DNA from: Shewanella insulae
GTDB taxonomy: Bacteria > Pseudomonadota > Gammaproteobacteria > Enterobacterales > Shewanellaceae
Direction: 5' to 3'
Length of the DNA: 64,000 nt
Assembly (NCBI RefSeq): GCF_009831655.1
Contig: NZ_WRPA01000016.1
Location: 39,471-103,470, forward strand
Under the pieces are notes generated by a model that saw only the letters and a list, made by a program, of their open reading frames with translations, did no database searches and was not told the origin of the DNA. A program made the translations under genes and the position numbers. Shown piece after piece: positions 47,281-58,048 of the stretch. Each line of letters opens with the position of its first letter. Positions within the stretch are counted from its first letter, which is position 1.

Positions 47281-49872
47281 ATGCAAGAGCAATATCTACC
47301 TTCAGAGATTGAAGCTAAGGTGCAGCAGCACTGGCAAGACACTAAAACATTTGAAGTAACCGAGGACGAAAGCAAAGAGAAGTTTTACTGTCTCTCTATG
47401 TTTCCATACCCTTCAGGCCGACTGCATATGGGCCATGTCCGCAACTACACCATAGGCGATGTCGTTGCACGTTACCAGCGTCTGCAAGGAAAAAACGTAT
47501 TACAACCCATAGGTTGGGACTCTTTTGGTCTGCCTGCTGAGAACGCCGCCATCAACAACAAGACGGCACCGGCCCCTTGGACCTACGAAAACATCGACTA
47601 CATGAAAAACCAGCTAAAGATGCTGGGTTTCGGCTACGACTGGAGCCGTGAGATCGCCACCTGTACCCCAGAATACTACCGTTGGGAACAGTGGTTCTTC
47701 ACCAAGCTGTACGAGAAGGGCCTAGTCTACAAGAAAACAGCCTCGGTCAACTGGTGTCCAAACGATGAAACAGTTCTGGCTAACGAGCAGGTACAAGATG
47801 GCTGCTGCTGGCGCTGTGACACCCCAGTGGTGCAAAAAGAGATCCCACAGTGGTTTATCAAGATCACCGACTACGCCGAAGAGCTACTAAACGACATCGA
47901 CCAGCTGGACGAGTGGCCTGAGCAGGTCAAAACGATGCAGCGCAACTGGATCGGCCGCAGCGAAGGCATCGAGATGACCTTCCAGGTCGAAGGTAGCGAT
48001 CAAAGCTTCGACATCTACACCACTCGCCCCGACACAGTCATGGGCGTGACCTATGTGGCAATCGCCGCCGGTCATCCGCTGGCGCAACAGGCAGCAGAGA
48101 ACAATCCAGTGCTGGCCGAGTTTATCGAAGAGTGCAAGAACGCAGATACCAGTGAAGCCGCCATGGCCGCCATGGAGAAGAAGGGTGTCGACACCGGCCT
48201 CAAGGCAATCCACCCGCTGACCGGTAAGCTGGTGCCTATCTGGGCAGCCAACTTCGTACTGATGAACTATGGTACCGGGGCCGTGATGTCGGTACCGGGT
48301 CACGACCAGCGCGACTACGAATTTGCCACTAAGTATGGCCTGCCCATCGAAGGCGTGATCAAGCCAGTAGACGGCGAGCTGGATATCAGCGAAGAAGCCT
48401 ACACAGAGAAGGGTATCTTGTTTAACTCTGGCGACGCATTCCCGGAGCTGGACGGCTTAGACTTCCAGGCGGCGTTCGATGCCATCGACGCAAGACTCTC
48501 TGCCGAAGGCAAGGGTAAGCGCCAGGTGAACTATCGTCTGCGTGACTGGGGTGTCTCCCGTCAGCGCTACTGGGGCGCGCCAATTCCTATGGTCACCCTG
48601 GCCGATGGTACCGTGATGCCAACCCCAGAAGATCAACTGCCGGTGATCCTGCCCGAAGATGTGGTCATGGATGGTATCCAGAGCCCAATCAAGGCCGACA
48701 AAGAGTGGGCCAAGACCCAGGTTAACGGTCAGGAGGCCTTCAGAGAAACCGACACCTTCGACACCTTCATGGAGTCTTCTTGGTACTATGCCCGCTACTG
48801 TAGCCCTAAGGCCGACCAGATGCTGGATCCTGCCAAGGCCAACTACTGGCTGCCGGTGGATCAATATATCGGTGGTATCGAGCACGCCTGTATGCACCTG
48901 CTCTACTTCCGCTTCTTCCACAAGCTGCTGCGTGACATTGGCCTGGTAAACAGCGATGAGCCGGCCAAGCGTCTACTGACCCAGGGTATGGTGCTGGCCG
49001 ATGCCTTCTACTACACAGATGAGAAGGGTGTCCGTGTCTGGGTATCGCCAAACGACGCCAAGGTTACCGAAACCGATGACAAGGGTCGTATCGTCAAGGC
49101 CGTCGACAGCCAAGGTCATGAACTGGTTTACACCGGCATGAGCAAGATGTCTAAGTCGAAGAACAATGGTATCGACCCACAAGAGATGGTAGACAAGTAC
49201 GGCGCCGATACCGTGCGTCTGTTCATGATGTTTGCCTCGCCACCAGAGCTGACGCTGGAATGGCAAGAGTCGAGCGTAGAAGGGGCTCACCGCTTCATCA
49301 AGCGTCTGTGGAAACTGGCTCACGACCATGTGTCACAAGGCCCAACGGTTGCCCTGGATGTTGCCTCACTCAATGGTGACCAGAAGGCGCTTCGCCGCGA
49401 ACTGCACAAGACCATCGCCAAGGTAGGTGACGATATCGAGCGTCGTCAGATGTTCAACACCGCCATCGCCTCTGTAATGGAGCTGATGAACCGCCTACAA
49501 AAGGCGCCGATGGCGAGCGAGCAAGACAGAGCCCTGATGCAGGAAGCCCTGTGCGCCGTGGTGCGTCTGCTCTACCCTATCATCCCGCACACCAGCTTCG
49601 AGCTGTGGCAGGCTCTGGGGCACGAAGAGTGTATCGAAAACGTGCTTTGGCCGGTCGTCGATGAGTCGGCGCTGGTCGAAGACAGCAAGCTGATCATCGT
49701 TCAGGTGAACGGCAAGCTGCGCGCCAAGGTAACCGTGGCCGCCGACGCGGACAAAGAGACGGTGGAAGCTGCCGGTATGGCAGAAGAAGGTGTTATCAAA
49801 CACACCGAAGGCAAGACGGTACGTAAGGTGATTTATGTACCTGGTAAGCTACTAAATATAGTCGCTAACTAA
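47281..49872 (+). CDS. leuS: Leucyl-tRNA synthetase
   Basis: Class I synthetase, 863 residues. HIGH-type motif [19 protein letters not shown]1 editing domain with [12 protein letters not shown], and KMSKSKNNG signature loop. Cys-x-Cys zinc-like motifs WCPN/CCWRC are in the insertion near residues 160-180. Its substrate tRNA-Leu(TAG) genes lie in the tRNA cluster 10 kb away. Heads the leuS-lptE-holA-nadD group. Confidence 0.97.
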   Translation: MQEQYLPSEIEAKVQQHWQDTKTFEVTEDESKEKFYCLSMFPYPSGRLHMGHVRNYTIGDVVARYQRLQGKNVLQPIGWDSFGLPAENAAINNKTAPAPWTYENIDYMKNQLKMLGFGYDWSREIATCTPEYYRWEQWFFTKLYEKGLVYKKTASVNWCPNDETVLANEQVQDGCCWRCDTPVVQKEIPQWFIKITDYAEELLNDIDQLDEWPEQVKTMQRNWIGRSEGIEMTFQVEGSDQSFDIYTTRPDTVMGVTYVAIAAGHPLAQQAAENNPVLAEFIEECKNADTSEAAMAAMEKKGVDTGLKAIHPLTGKLVPIWAANFVLMNYGTGAVMSVPGHDQRDYEFATKYGLPIEGVIKPVDGELDISEEAYTEKGILFNSGDAFPELDGLDFQAAFDAIDARLSAEGKGKRQVNYRLRDWGVSRQRYWGAPIPMVTLADGTVMPTPEDQLPVILPEDVVMDGIQSPIKADKEWAKTQVNGQEAFRETDTFDTFMESSWYYARYCSPKADQMLDPAKANYWLPVDQYIGGIEHACMHLLYFRFFHKLLRDIGLVNSDEPAKRLLTQGMVLADAFYYTDEKGVRVWVSPNDAKVTETDDKGRIVKAVDSQGHELVYTGMSKMSKSKNNGIDPQEMVDKYGADTVRLFMMFASPPELTLEWQESSVEGAHRFIKRLWKLAHDHVSQGPTVALDVASLNGDQKALRRELHKTIAKVGDDIERRQMFNTAIASVMELMNRLQKAPMASEQDRALMQEALCAVVRLLYPIIPHTSFELWQALGHEECIENVLWPVVDESALVEDSKLIIVQVNGKLRAKVTVAADADKETVEAAGMAEEGVIKHTEGKTVRKVIYVPGKLLNIVAN

Positions 49873-49940
49873 TTGCCCGCCTTACTCGGCCACCTCTGGT
49901 GGCCGAGTCTTATTAAACATGGAGATAGATGGCTTAGCCT

Positions 49941-50435
49941 ATGCTTATTAAACGCTTATGTTTTGCAATCTTAACCCTCTCGGTGCTGCTTAGCGCCGGA
50001 TGCGGTTTTAAACTTCAGCGCAGCTACTCGATCCCAGATTCTCTTAAGACGCTCACTCTGAGCAGCCAGGACGAATACAGCGAGCTGACCCGTCTGGTGC
50101 GCGAACGCCTGCGTCTCAACAGCATCACAGTGGTGGAAAACGACGCCAGCGTGCCTGCCGTTCGAATCCTCAACGACTCACTGGACAGAAGCACCCTCTC
50201 CCTCTACCCCACGGGAAATGTGGCAGAGTATGAACTCAACTATCATGTGCGCTTCGCGGTGCAGTATCCTGAGCGAGAGGCCAAGGCCTTCGAAGTCGAC
50301 ATTCACCGTGACTACCTGGACGATCCCCGCACCGCACTGGCAAAGAGCCGTGAGATGGAACTCTTGGTGAAAGAGATGCGCATCCAGGCCGCCGACAGTA
50401 TCATCCAGATCCTGGCGTCTATCGAGACCAACTGA
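49941..50435 (+). CDS. lptE: LPS-assembly lipoprotein LptE
   Basis: A 164-residue outer-membrane lipoprotein that plugs LptD for LPS export. Signal peptide with lipobox LSAGC (Cys21), followed by the typical GFKLQRSYSIPDSLKTL. Overlaps holA by one base (TGATG). Confidence 0.92.
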   Translation: MLIKRLCFAILTLSVLLSAGCGFKLQRSYSIPDSLKTLTLSSQDEYSELTRLVRERLRLNSITVVENDASVPAVRILNDSLDRSTLSLYPTGNVAEYELNYHVRFAVQYPEREAKAFEVDIHRDYLDDPRTALAKSREMELLVKEMRIQAADSIIQILASIETN

Positions 50436-51466
50436 TGCGCGTCTATCCGGATCAGCTCGTCAGGCAGCTCTCGCCGCTCAAGCCCTGTTACCTCATCTTT
50501 GGTGACGATCCCTGGCTGTGTGAAACCAGCAAGCGGACGATCTTAGATCAGGCAAAACGAGAAGGTTTCGAGGAGCGCATAGCGCTCACCCAAGAGGCGG
50601 GCTTTAACTGGCGTGAGCTTCAGGACGAGTGGAACAGCATGAGCCTGTTCGCCAGTCGCCGCATCATAGAGCTTCACCTCCCCCAGGCCAAACCCGGCAG
50701 CGAAGGCAGCAGCCAGCTACAGAGTCTGATGCAGCAAGAGAATCCAGATATTCTTCTGCTGATCACAGGGCCAAAGCTTGCCAGCGAACAGACTAAGTCG
50801 AAATGGTTTAAGCAGTTGGACGAAAAGGGTATCTATATCCCCTGCGCCACACCCGAAGGGCCACAGTTTCAGCGCTGGTTACAGACCCGCATCCGCGAGG
50901 CGGGGTTAAACCTGACTCAGGACGCCCAACAGCTGTTGCTGAGTCTATATGAGGGGAACCTGCTGGCTGCGGATCAGGCGATACAGCTACTGCAGCTACT
51001 CAGCCCCAGCAGCCAGATAACCGCCGAGCAACTGCAGCACTACTTCGAAGACCAGTCCCGTTTTAGCGTATTTCAACTGGCCGACTGCCTGCTGGCCAAT
51101 CAACAGGAGAAGGCCCAGCATATCCTGGCCCAGCTCCAGGCCGAAGGCACGGCGCTGCCCATACTGCTATGGGGGCAATTTAAGGAGCTGACCACACTGT
51201 TACAGCTCAAGCAGGCTCAGGAGGCAGGCACGCCACTACAGAGCCTATGGAGCCAGTTCAGGATCTGGGACAAACGCAAGGGGCTGTATCAGGGCGCCCT
51301 ATCTCGCCTGAGCCTAAACCAGATAGAGACGGCACTGGCCAGCGCCTCGAAGATCGAGCTTAAGCTCAAGCAACAAGGTGCTGAAGACTGGACCGCCATG
51401 AGTCACCTCTGCCTGTTGTACGATCCCAAGGCTCACGCTCACCTCAGCCATATCGAACTCGGCTAA
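50435..51466 (+). CDS. holA: DNA polymerase III delta subunit
   Basis: The 343-residue clamp-loader wrench subunit. N-terminal AAA-like domain with YLIFGDDPWLCE, and the characteristic DNA polymerase III delta layout of three domains. Order lptE-holA-nadD is conserved. Coupled to lptE by overlap. Confidence 0.94.
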   Translation: MRVYPDQLVRQLSPLKPCYLIFGDDPWLCETSKRTILDQAKREGFEERIALTQEAGFNWRELQDEWNSMSLFASRRIIELHLPQAKPGSEGSSQLQSLMQQENPDILLLITGPKLASEQTKSKWFKQLDEKGIYIPCATPEGPQFQRWLQTRIREAGLNLTQDAQQLLLSLYEGNLLAADQAIQLLQLLSPSSQITAEQLQHYFEDQSRFSVFQLADCLLANQQEKAQHILAQLQAEGTALPILLWGQFKELTTLLQLKQAQEAGTPLQSLWSQFRIWDKRKGLYQGALSRLSLNQIETALASASKIELKLKQQGAEDWTAMSHLCLLYDPKAHAHLSHIELG

Positions 51467-51476
51467 GGATAGGCAG

Positions 51477-52118
51477 GTGAAGATAGGCATACTGGGCGGC
51501 ACCTTCGACCCCATACACTATGGCCATGTCAAGCCGCTGCTTGAGGTGCAGGCCGCCCTGGGCCTCGACGAAATCTGGCTGATGCCCAACCATATTCCAC
51601 CACATAAGGACGGCACTAATACCTCAACACAGCATAGACTGGCGATGGCCCAGCTTGTGTGCCAGCAATATCCGCAGCTCAAGCTATGTGACATAGAGGC
51701 AAGCCGCGATCAGCCTTCCTATTCGGTAGAGACTCTGAAACACCTGCGTCAGACTCATAGCGAGGATCAGCTGGTGTTTATCATGGGGATGGACTCCTTC
51801 GTCGGTCTGCCCACCTGGTATCACTGGCAACAACTGTTCGACCTGTGTCATATCGCCGTATGCCAGCGTCCTGGCTGGACGCTAAATAAAGACAGCGAGA
51901 TGGCCACCCTGCTCGACACGCGCCGTGCCGACAAGAATAAGTTGGACGAGGCTGCCGACTCTGGTTGTTACGGCGGTCTCATCTTCCCAGTGACCATCAC
52001 ACCCCAGCCCTACTCCTCTACCGAGATTCGCCGCCAGCTGAGCCAAAATCGCCTGGCACCAGATGCCATGCCACGAGTCGTGGCAGACTATATCGCCGCC
52101 CATCACCTCTACCGCTAA
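51477..52118 (+). CDS. nadD: Nicotinate-nucleotide adenylyltransferase
   Basis: Makes deamido-NAD from nicotinate mononucleotide and ATP. The 213-residue protein has the nucleotidyltransferase motif GGTFDPIHYGHV and the C-terminal YSSTEIRR (ISSTxxR type). The start is GTG at 51477, with AAGGA upstream. Confidence 0.95.
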   Translation: MKIGILGGTFDPIHYGHVKPLLEVQAALGLDEIWLMPNHIPPHKDGTNTSTQHRLAMAQLVCQQYPQLKLCDIEASRDQPSYSVETLKHLRQTHSEDQLVFIMGMDSFVGLPTWYHWQQLFDLCHIAVCQRPGWTLNKDSEMATLLDTRRADKNKLDEAADSGCYGGLIFPVTITPQPYSSTEIRRQLSQNRLAPDAMPRVVADYIAAHHLYR

Positions 52119-52262
52119 CCTCACGTTAACAAGCTTTCAAAGGCATTTTAAAACCCCGTCATTTCACCACCGCCAGCCGCTAATGCTGGCACTATTAGCA
52201 ATTACTTTGAAGGGATAACCTGTTATACTGCCTCGCTGTTAAAAATGAATGAGGAAATTAGC

Positions 52263-52592
52263 GTGCAAAGCGCCGAGCTTAAACAGTTTGTAGTCGACAA
52301 GGTCGAAGATTTAAAAGCGAAAGATATCGTAGTACTAGAAGTCACCGATAAGTCGAATGTCACCGACTATATGGTGGTCTGTTCGGGTACTTCTAAGACT
52401 CACGTCAAAGCGATCGCCGAGAACGTGGTACTCGAGGCCAAACGTGCCGACCTACACATCCATGGCGTCGAAGGCCGTGACAGCAGCGAATGGGTGCTGG
52501 TCGACCTGGGTGACGTGATTGTTCACGTGATGCAAGACAAGACCCGCGACTTCTATCAGCTTGAAAAGCTGTGGTCTGAAAAGCCAGCTTAA
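52263..52592 (+). CDS. rsfS: Ribosomal silencing factor RsfS
   Basis: Binds L14 and prevents subunit joining in starvation. From a GTG at 52263 the product is 109 residues and aligns with the usual N-terminus ([21 protein letters not shown], split); GAGGAA lies seven bases upstream. An ATG at 52245 in frame would add six residues and lacks a better site. Motif [21 protein letters not shown] (split) is typical. Contiguous with rlmH (TAATG). Confidence 0.93.
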   Translation: MQSAELKQFVVDKVEDLKAKDIVVLEVTDKSNVTDYMVVCSGTSKTHVKAIAENVVLEAKRADLHIHGVEGRDSSEWVLVDLGDVIVHVMQDKTRDFYQLEKLWSEKPA

Positions 52593-53062
52593 TGAAGTTA
52601 CAACTCGTTGCCGTGGGCACTCGCATGCCCGCCTGGGTCACCACAGGTTTCGAAGAATATCAGCGTCGTTTCCCCAGGGACATGGCCTTCGAACTGACTG
52701 AGATCCCTGCCGGGAAGCGTGGCAAGAATGCCGACATCGCCCGCATCTTGCACAAAGAGGGCGAACAGATGCTGGCGGCCATCCCTAAGGGAAACCATAT
52801 CGTCAGCCTGGATCTGCCGGGTAAGAACTGGACCACGCCCGAGCTGGCGACTCAGCTCAATCGCTGGCAACTGGACGGTCGCGATGTTAGCCTGCTTATC
52901 GGCGGCCCCGAGGGACTGGCCCCCGCCTGCAAACAGGCGGCAAATCAGAGCTGGTGTCTGTCGGCCCTGACCCTACCCCACCCCCTGGTACGCGTCTTGG
53001 TGGCCGAGAGCCTATACCGCGCCTGGAGCATCAACAACAACCACCCGTATCATAGAGAGTAG
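52592..53062 (+). CDS. rlmH: 23S rRNA (pseudouridine1915-N3)-methyltransferase RlmH
   Basis: SPOUT-class methyltransferase of 156 residues acting on the assembled 70S ribosome. The knotted SAM-binding motif [10 protein letters not shown] and the C-terminal [20 protein letters not shown] are conserved. Coupled to rsfS. Confidence 0.96.
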   Translation: MKLQLVAVGTRMPAWVTTGFEEYQRRFPRDMAFELTEIPAGKRGKNADIARILHKEGEQMLAAIPKGNHIVSLDLPGKNWTTPELATQLNRWQLDGRDVSLLIGGPEGLAPACKQAANQSWCLSALTLPHPLVRVLVAESLYRAWSINNNHPYHRE

Positions 53063-53139
53063 TGCACCGCACGACACTCGAGTCAATCGAGGGATAGACG
53101 ATGATAGTGACAACCAACATACTGCCGGAGAGAGTATAA

Positions 53140-55023
53140 TTGGCGCCACGTAAACGGATGGCCATGCATGATCATGCAGCCGAAGCCTCATTGTTCAAAC
53201 GCCGCGCCATCTTTACCTTTGGTTGTGTGATAATCCTGCTGAGCATACTGCTTGGCAACCTATATCATCTACAAGTCCTGTCATACAAAGACTATGAGAC
53301 CCGCTCCAACGACAACCGCATTCGCGTGGTGCCCGTGGCACCAAGCCGCGGCCTGATCTACGACAGACATGGCCAACTGCTGGCGGAGAATCAGCCCTTC
53401 TACTCGCTAGAGCTGATCCCAGAGAAGGTTAAGGACATCCCCGCAACCCTGGACGAGCTCGCCAAGGTCGTCTCCCTAAGCAAGGATGAGAGAGAAAGCC
53501 TGCTCGCCTCTCTCAAATACCACCGCCGCTTCAAGCCGATAACGGTGAAAAACCGCCTGTCGGAAGAGGAAGTGGCCGTCTTTAGCGTCAACCAGCACAG
53601 GTTTCCGGGCTTCTCCATCGACGCGGGCCTAAAACGTCACTACCCCTATAATGGATTACTGACCCATGTACTGGGTTATGTAGGCCGTATCAACAACCGG
53701 GATCAGGCAAGCCTGCAACGCAACGGCCAATGGCAGAACTACGCCGCCACCAAGGATATTGGCAAGCAGGGGATCGAGAAGTTTTATGAGACCCTGCTAC
53801 ACGGCATGCCAGGCCATCTGGAAGAAGAGGTCAACAACCGCGGCCGCACCATTCGCACCCTTAAGTCCGTCGCGCCGGAGCCGGGCCAGGATATCTACCT
53901 GACGCTGGATCTCCAGCTGCAGAAGAAGGCGATGGAATTGCTGGCCGGGCGCCGCGGTTCGATCGTCGCCATGGATCCCCGCGATGGCGGCATACTGGCC
54001 ATGGTCTCCAGTCCCAGCTATGATCCAAACCAGTTCGTTCATGGCATCAGCTCTAAGGCCTACAGTGACCTGCTCAACGCCCGCTCCCGCCCCTTGATCA
54101 ACCGTGCCACCCAGGGACAATACGCCCCGGCATCGACGGTGAAGCCCCACATGGCGCTGCTTGGCCTGGAGGAGAAAGTCGTGACGCCTAAGACCCGGGT
54201 ATGGGACCCAGGCTTTTGGCAGATCCCCGGTGTAGAGCGTAAGTACCGCGACTGGAAGCGCTGGGGCCACGGCTGGGTTAATGTCAATGGTGCGCTGGTG
54301 CACTCCTGCGATACCTATTTCTATGACATGGCTTATAAGACGGGCATAGATAAGATCAGCAACTTCATGCAAAAGTTCGGCTTTGGCGAGCGCACCGGCG
54401 TGGATATCTTCGAAGAATCGGCCGGCAACATGCCATCCAGAGATTGGAAGCGCCTCAAATACAATCAGCCCTGGTACATAGGCGATACCATCTCTATCGG
54501 GATTGGCCAGGGTTACTGGACCACCACCCCACTGCAGTTAGCCAATGCCACAGCCATCATGGCCAATAAGGGGGAGCGCTTCGTGCCCCACCTGCTGAAG
54601 TCAATCAAGAATGACACCGTCAAGGTCGACACGCCGGTGGACAAGATGGCCCCTGTGGTGCTGAAGAACGCCCACAACTGGCAGCTCATCAATGAGGCGA
54701 TGAGAGACACCGCCCACAAGTCACGCTTCGTCGACGCCGGCTATACCGCGGCGATGAAGACGGGTACCGCCCAGGTATTCAGCGTGGCCGAAGATGAAAA
54801 ATATGACGCCGAGAACATCGACGAGCACCTGAGGGATAACGCCTTGATCGTCGCCTACGCCCCCTTTGAGGCGCCGCGCATCGTGCTGGCCGTGGTACTG
54901 GAAAATGCCGGCTGGGGTGGCGCCAACGCAGGCCCCGTGGCCCGCGCCTTGCTAGATGAGTATATGCTACGCGACAACCTGCCCTTAGAAACCGCCGGGA
55001 GCCCTCACAATGAACGCCCATAG
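53140..55023 (+). CDS. mrdA: Penicillin-binding protein 2 (elongasome transpeptidase)
   Basis: The 627-residue class B PBP of rod-shape maintenance. An N-terminal membrane anchor (~22-42) is followed by the PBP dimer region and the transpeptidase domain with SxxK in [10 protein letters not shown] (catalytic Ser), SCD in the SxN position and KTGTAQV. The start is TTG 53140 (GAGAGAG upstream) with ATG 53158 as an alternative. Overlaps rodA by 14 bp. Confidence 0.95.
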   Translation: MAPRKRMAMHDHAAEASLFKRRAIFTFGCVIILLSILLGNLYHLQVLSYKDYETRSNDNRIRVVPVAPSRGLIYDRHGQLLAENQPFYSLELIPEKVKDIPATLDELAKVVSLSKDERESLLASLKYHRRFKPITVKNRLSEEEVAVFSVNQHRFPGFSIDAGLKRHYPYNGLLTHVLGYVGRINNRDQASLQRNGQWQNYAATKDIGKQGIEKFYETLLHGMPGHLEEEVNNRGRTIRTLKSVAPEPGQDIYLTLDLQLQKKAMELLAGRRGSIVAMDPRDGGILAMVSSPSYDPNQFVHGISSKAYSDLLNARSRPLINRATQGQYAPASTVKPHMALLGLEEKVVTPKTRVWDPGFWQIPGVERKYRDWKRWGHGWVNVNGALVHSCDTYFYDMAYKTGIDKISNFMQKFGFGERTGVDIFEESAGNMPSRDWKRLKYNQPWYIGDTISIGIGQGYWTTTPLQLANATAIMANKGERFVPHLLKSIKNDTVKVDTPVDKMAPVVLKNAHNWQLINEAMRDTAHKSRFVDAGYTAAMKTGTAQVFSVAEDEKYDAENIDEHLRDNALIVAYAPFEAPRIVLAVVLENAGWGGANAGPVARALLDEYMLRDNLPLETAGSPHNERP

Positions 55024-56116
55024 CCATAGACCCAACATCTGGCAGCGCATGCATATCGACCTGCCACTGCTTCTTGGGCTGCTGGCGCTCATGTGCTATG
55101 GCCTGTTTGTCATCTATTCTGCCGGTGGCGAAGATATGGCGCTGATGGAGCGTCAAGTGATCCGTATGGGGTTGTCGCTGGGGATCATGCTGTTTGTCGC
55201 CCAGATCAACCCAGAAGTACTCAGGCGTTGGGCCTTCCCCATCTATATCGCCGGGGTGATCTTGCTGCTTGGGGTGCACTTCTTCGGCGAGATCAACAAG
55301 GGCGCCCAACGCTGGCTCAACCTGGGCTTCATGGAGTTTCAGCCTTCAGAGTTGATTAAGCTGGCCTTCCCTATCACCATGGCCTGGTATATCAGCAAGT
55401 TTCCCCTGCCGCCGAAGAAGCGTTACCTGGCGGGCGCCGGAGTAATTCTGCTGGTCCCCACACTGCTCATCGCCAAGCAGCCGGATCTGGGCACCTCCAT
55501 CCTGGTGGCGGCCTCGGGGATCTTCGTGCTGTTTCTCTCTGGCATGAGCTGGGCCATCGTAGGCAGTTTCATCGGCGGCGTGCTGGCCATGCTGCCCGTG
55601 CTCTGGTTCTTCCTGATGCACGACTATCAACGCACCCGGGTATTGACCCTGCTTGATCCGGAAAAAGACCCGCTGGGCGCCGGCTATCATATCATTCAGT
55701 CTAAGATCGCCATCGGCTCCGGGGGGGTCTGGGGTAAAGGCTGGCTCGACGGCACTCAGTCTCAGCTGGAGTTTCTGCCAGAACGCCACACCGACTTCAT
55801 CTTCGCGGTTATCGGCGAGGAGTTTGGCCTGATCGGCAGCCTAATTCTGCTCTGTCTCTACCTCTATGTGATCGGCCGCGGCCTGGTTATCGCCTCGCGC
55901 GCACAAACCAGTTTTGCCCGTTTACTCGCTGGCAGTATTACTTTAACCTTCTTTGTATATGTCTTTGTGAATATTGGCATGGTATCGGGACTACTCCCAG
56001 TGGTGGGTGTGCCGCTGCCTCTCATTAGTTATGGTGGCACCTCTATGCTGACCCTAATGACAGGCTTCGGGATCCTGATGAGCATACATACCCACAGACG
56101 ATTCATTGACCGTTAA
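55010..56116 (+). CDS. mrdB: SEDS-family peptidoglycan glycosyltransferase RodA
   Basis: A 368-residue inner-membrane polymerase partner of PBP2, with about ten segments. Conserved features include the [28 protein letters not shown] loop (split) and the C-terminal [15 protein letters not shown]. Co-translated with mrdA. Confidence 0.95.
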   Translation: MNAHSHRPNIWQRMHIDLPLLLGLLALMCYGLFVIYSAGGEDMALMERQVIRMGLSLGIMLFVAQINPEVLRRWAFPIYIAGVILLLGVHFFGEINKGAQRWLNLGFMEFQPSELIKLAFPITMAWYISKFPLPPKKRYLAGAGVILLVPTLLIAKQPDLGTSILVAASGIFVLFLSGMSWAIVGSFIGGVLAMLPVLWFFLMHDYQRTRVLTLLDPEKDPLGAGYHIIQSKIAIGSGGVWGKGWLDGTQSQLEFLPERHTDFIFAVIGEEFGLIGSLILLCLYLYVIGRGLVIASRAQTSFARLLAGSITLTFFVYVFVNIGMVSGLLPVVGVPLPLISYGGTSMLTLMTGFGILMSIHTHRRFIDR

Positions 56117-56127
56117 AGGAAGACGAT

Positions 56128-57135
56128 TTGAAACCAGTTTCACAGCTATTTTTCGCCCTGCTCTTGGGTGGCGCCAGCATGCTGGCCCAGGCCGATGATA
56201 AGGTGATCCCCCAAGAGGGTGACATCAGCGAATTGAAGACAGCCTTCACCGAGCAGCAACTGAGCGCCGGCTTTTCCCAGGCAGAGATAGACAGCTTTCT
56301 CGCCAGCGCCCAATACAACCAGAAGGTGATCGACGCCATCACCACCCCATGGGAAGCCAAGCCCTGGTTTCAATATCACCCCATCTTCCTGACCGATAAG
56401 CGTCTGGAAAAGGGGCTGGATTTCTGGCACAGCCATGATACGACCATCGCCAAGGCGGCCAAGACTTATCAGGTAGATCCCGAGATCATTGTCGCCATTA
56501 TCGGCATCGAGACCTTCTACGGCGGTTACATGGGCACCTACCCGGTGATCGACGCCCTCTACACCTTGGGCTTTCACTACACGCCGCGAGCCGACTTCTT
56601 TCGCAAGGAACTCGCCCAATTACAGACCCTAGCCAAAGAGGAAGGGCTGGATCTGAGTGCGCTAAAGGGCTCCTACGCCGGCGCCATGGGTTATGGTCAG
56701 TTTATCCCCTCCAGCTATCGCCATTTCGCGGTGGATTTCAGTGGCGATGGCCGCCGTGACTTAGTCGGCAATCCGGTCGATGCCATCGGCAGTGTCGCCA
56801 ACTATTTCCATCAACATGGCTGGCAGAAGGGGGCACCTGTCACCCTACCGCTGACCACACATCATCTGCCCGCGCATCTCAAGGCCTGGTCAGGAGAGAA
56901 GCTCTCCTATAAGGTTGCCGATATCCTCTCGCCAACCATCTCCCTGGCACAGAATGTCGATCTGGATGTGCAGCAACCGGCGCTGCTGGTCGAGCTAGAA
57001 CAGCAAGACAGCAAAGATTACTGGTTGGGACTAAACAACTTTTACGTGATCACACGATACAACCGCAGCCCGCTGTACGCCATGGCGGTATATCAATTTA
57101 GCCAACGACTCAAAGATGCTTATGCGAAACAGTAA
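56128..57135 (+). CDS. mltB: Membrane-bound lytic murein transglycosylase B
   Basis: A 335-residue family-3 lytic transglycosylase. An N-terminal signal peptide (LFFALLLGGASMLAQA) is followed by the SLT domain with the catalytic Glu in IVAIIGIETFYGGYMG and the GAMGYGQFIPSSYR motif. The signal lacks a Cys at the expected lipobox, so it may be periplasmic rather than a lipoprotein. Start TTG 56128 after AGGAAG. E. coli has mltB elsewhere; here it is inserted between rodA and rlpA. Overlaps rlpA. Confidence 0.92.
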   Translation: MKPVSQLFFALLLGGASMLAQADDKVIPQEGDISELKTAFTEQQLSAGFSQAEIDSFLASAQYNQKVIDAITTPWEAKPWFQYHPIFLTDKRLEKGLDFWHSHDTTIAKAAKTYQVDPEIIVAIIGIETFYGGYMGTYPVIDALYTLGFHYTPRADFFRKELAQLQTLAKEEGLDLSALKGSYAGAMGYGQFIPSSYRHFAVDFSGDGRRDLVGNPVDAIGSVANYFHQHGWQKGAPVTLPLTTHHLPAHLKAWSGEKLSYKVADILSPTISLAQNVDLDVQQPALLVELEQQDSKDYWLGLNNFYVITRYNRSPLYAMAVYQFSQRLKDAYAKQ

Positions 57136-57913
57136 CGCCCTGTCACTGCTCTCCTTCATCCTGCTATTGGTTTTGGCTGGCTGCTCGTCCCAGAGCGGCC
57201 GCTATAAGATTGCCGACGACCTGGCGCCGACCGACGCGCCCGATGTCTCTAAGGTAGAAGACGCACACCCCAAGTTTGAGCCCTATAGTCGCGGCGGCAA
57301 TCGCAAGGAATATTCGGTACTGGGCAAGACCTACCGGGTGCTCGACACGGGAAAAGGCTATCAGAAGACGGGCATCGCCTCCTGGTATGGCGCCAAGTTT
57401 CATGGTCACCTCACCTCCAATGGCGAAACCTACGACATGTATTCCATGTCGGCGGCCCATAAGACACTGCCGCTACCAAGCTATGTAAAGGTCACCAATC
57501 TGGCCAACGACAAGACGGTCGTCGTCAGAGTAAACGATCGCGGTCCCTTTCACGATAACCGCATCATAGACCTCTCCTACGCCGCGGCGCATCGCCTGGA
57601 CATGCTCAAGACGGGCACCGCCAAGGTGAAGCTCGAGGTGATCTACATAGAAAATCCCGAGTCGGTGGCCCTGGCTGCGCTGCAAGAAACCAAGCTTCAC
57701 TATGTACAGGTGATCGCCTCCTCCGATAAGGGGCGCATAGATCATCTGGCACAGACCCTGGCCGACAAGTATCAGGTAAAGACCCGTATCCAACAGAGCG
57801 GCAACCTCTTTCGGCTACAGCTCGGCCCCATAGGACGCCAGCAGATCGCCTCCCAATTGCACCAAACCCTGCAGCAAAACGGCTACCCCCAGAGTTATCT
57901 GGTGACAGAATAA
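57116..57913 (+). CDS. rlpA: RlpA septal lytic transglycosylase lipoprotein
   Basis: A 265-residue outer-membrane lipoprotein with lipobox LAGC (Cys23), a double-psi beta-barrel domain (GIASWYGAKFHG...VRVNDRGPFHDNRIIDLSYAAA) and a C-terminal SPOR domain (from about residue 190, YVQVIAS...FRLQLGPIG). The SPOR domain binds glycan stripped of stem peptides at the septum. The start overlaps mltB by 20 bp (ATG 57116, or ATG 57122). Confidence 0.93.
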   Translation: MLMRNSNALSLLSFILLLVLAGCSSQSGRYKIADDLAPTDAPDVSKVEDAHPKFEPYSRGGNRKEYSVLGKTYRVLDTGKGYQKTGIASWYGAKFHGHLTSNGETYDMYSMSAAHKTLPLPSYVKVTNLANDKTVVVRVNDRGPFHDNRIIDLSYAAAHRLDMLKTGTAKVKLEVIYIENPESVALAALQETKLHYVQVIASSDKGRIDHLAQTLADKYQVKTRIQQSGNLFRLQLGPIGRQQIASQLHQTLQQNGYPQSYLVTE

Positions 57914-58048
57914 GGTAACGACTCGAAATCGGTGTGCTTTTCCTTAAGATTAAGGAACCTTCACTGATTTCGAAGGTCGACTAATGTTATACTCGTCCGC
58001 AATAGCGCCCAAATTTTTGCATTCAACCAAAAGACGTGCCTTGATAAT

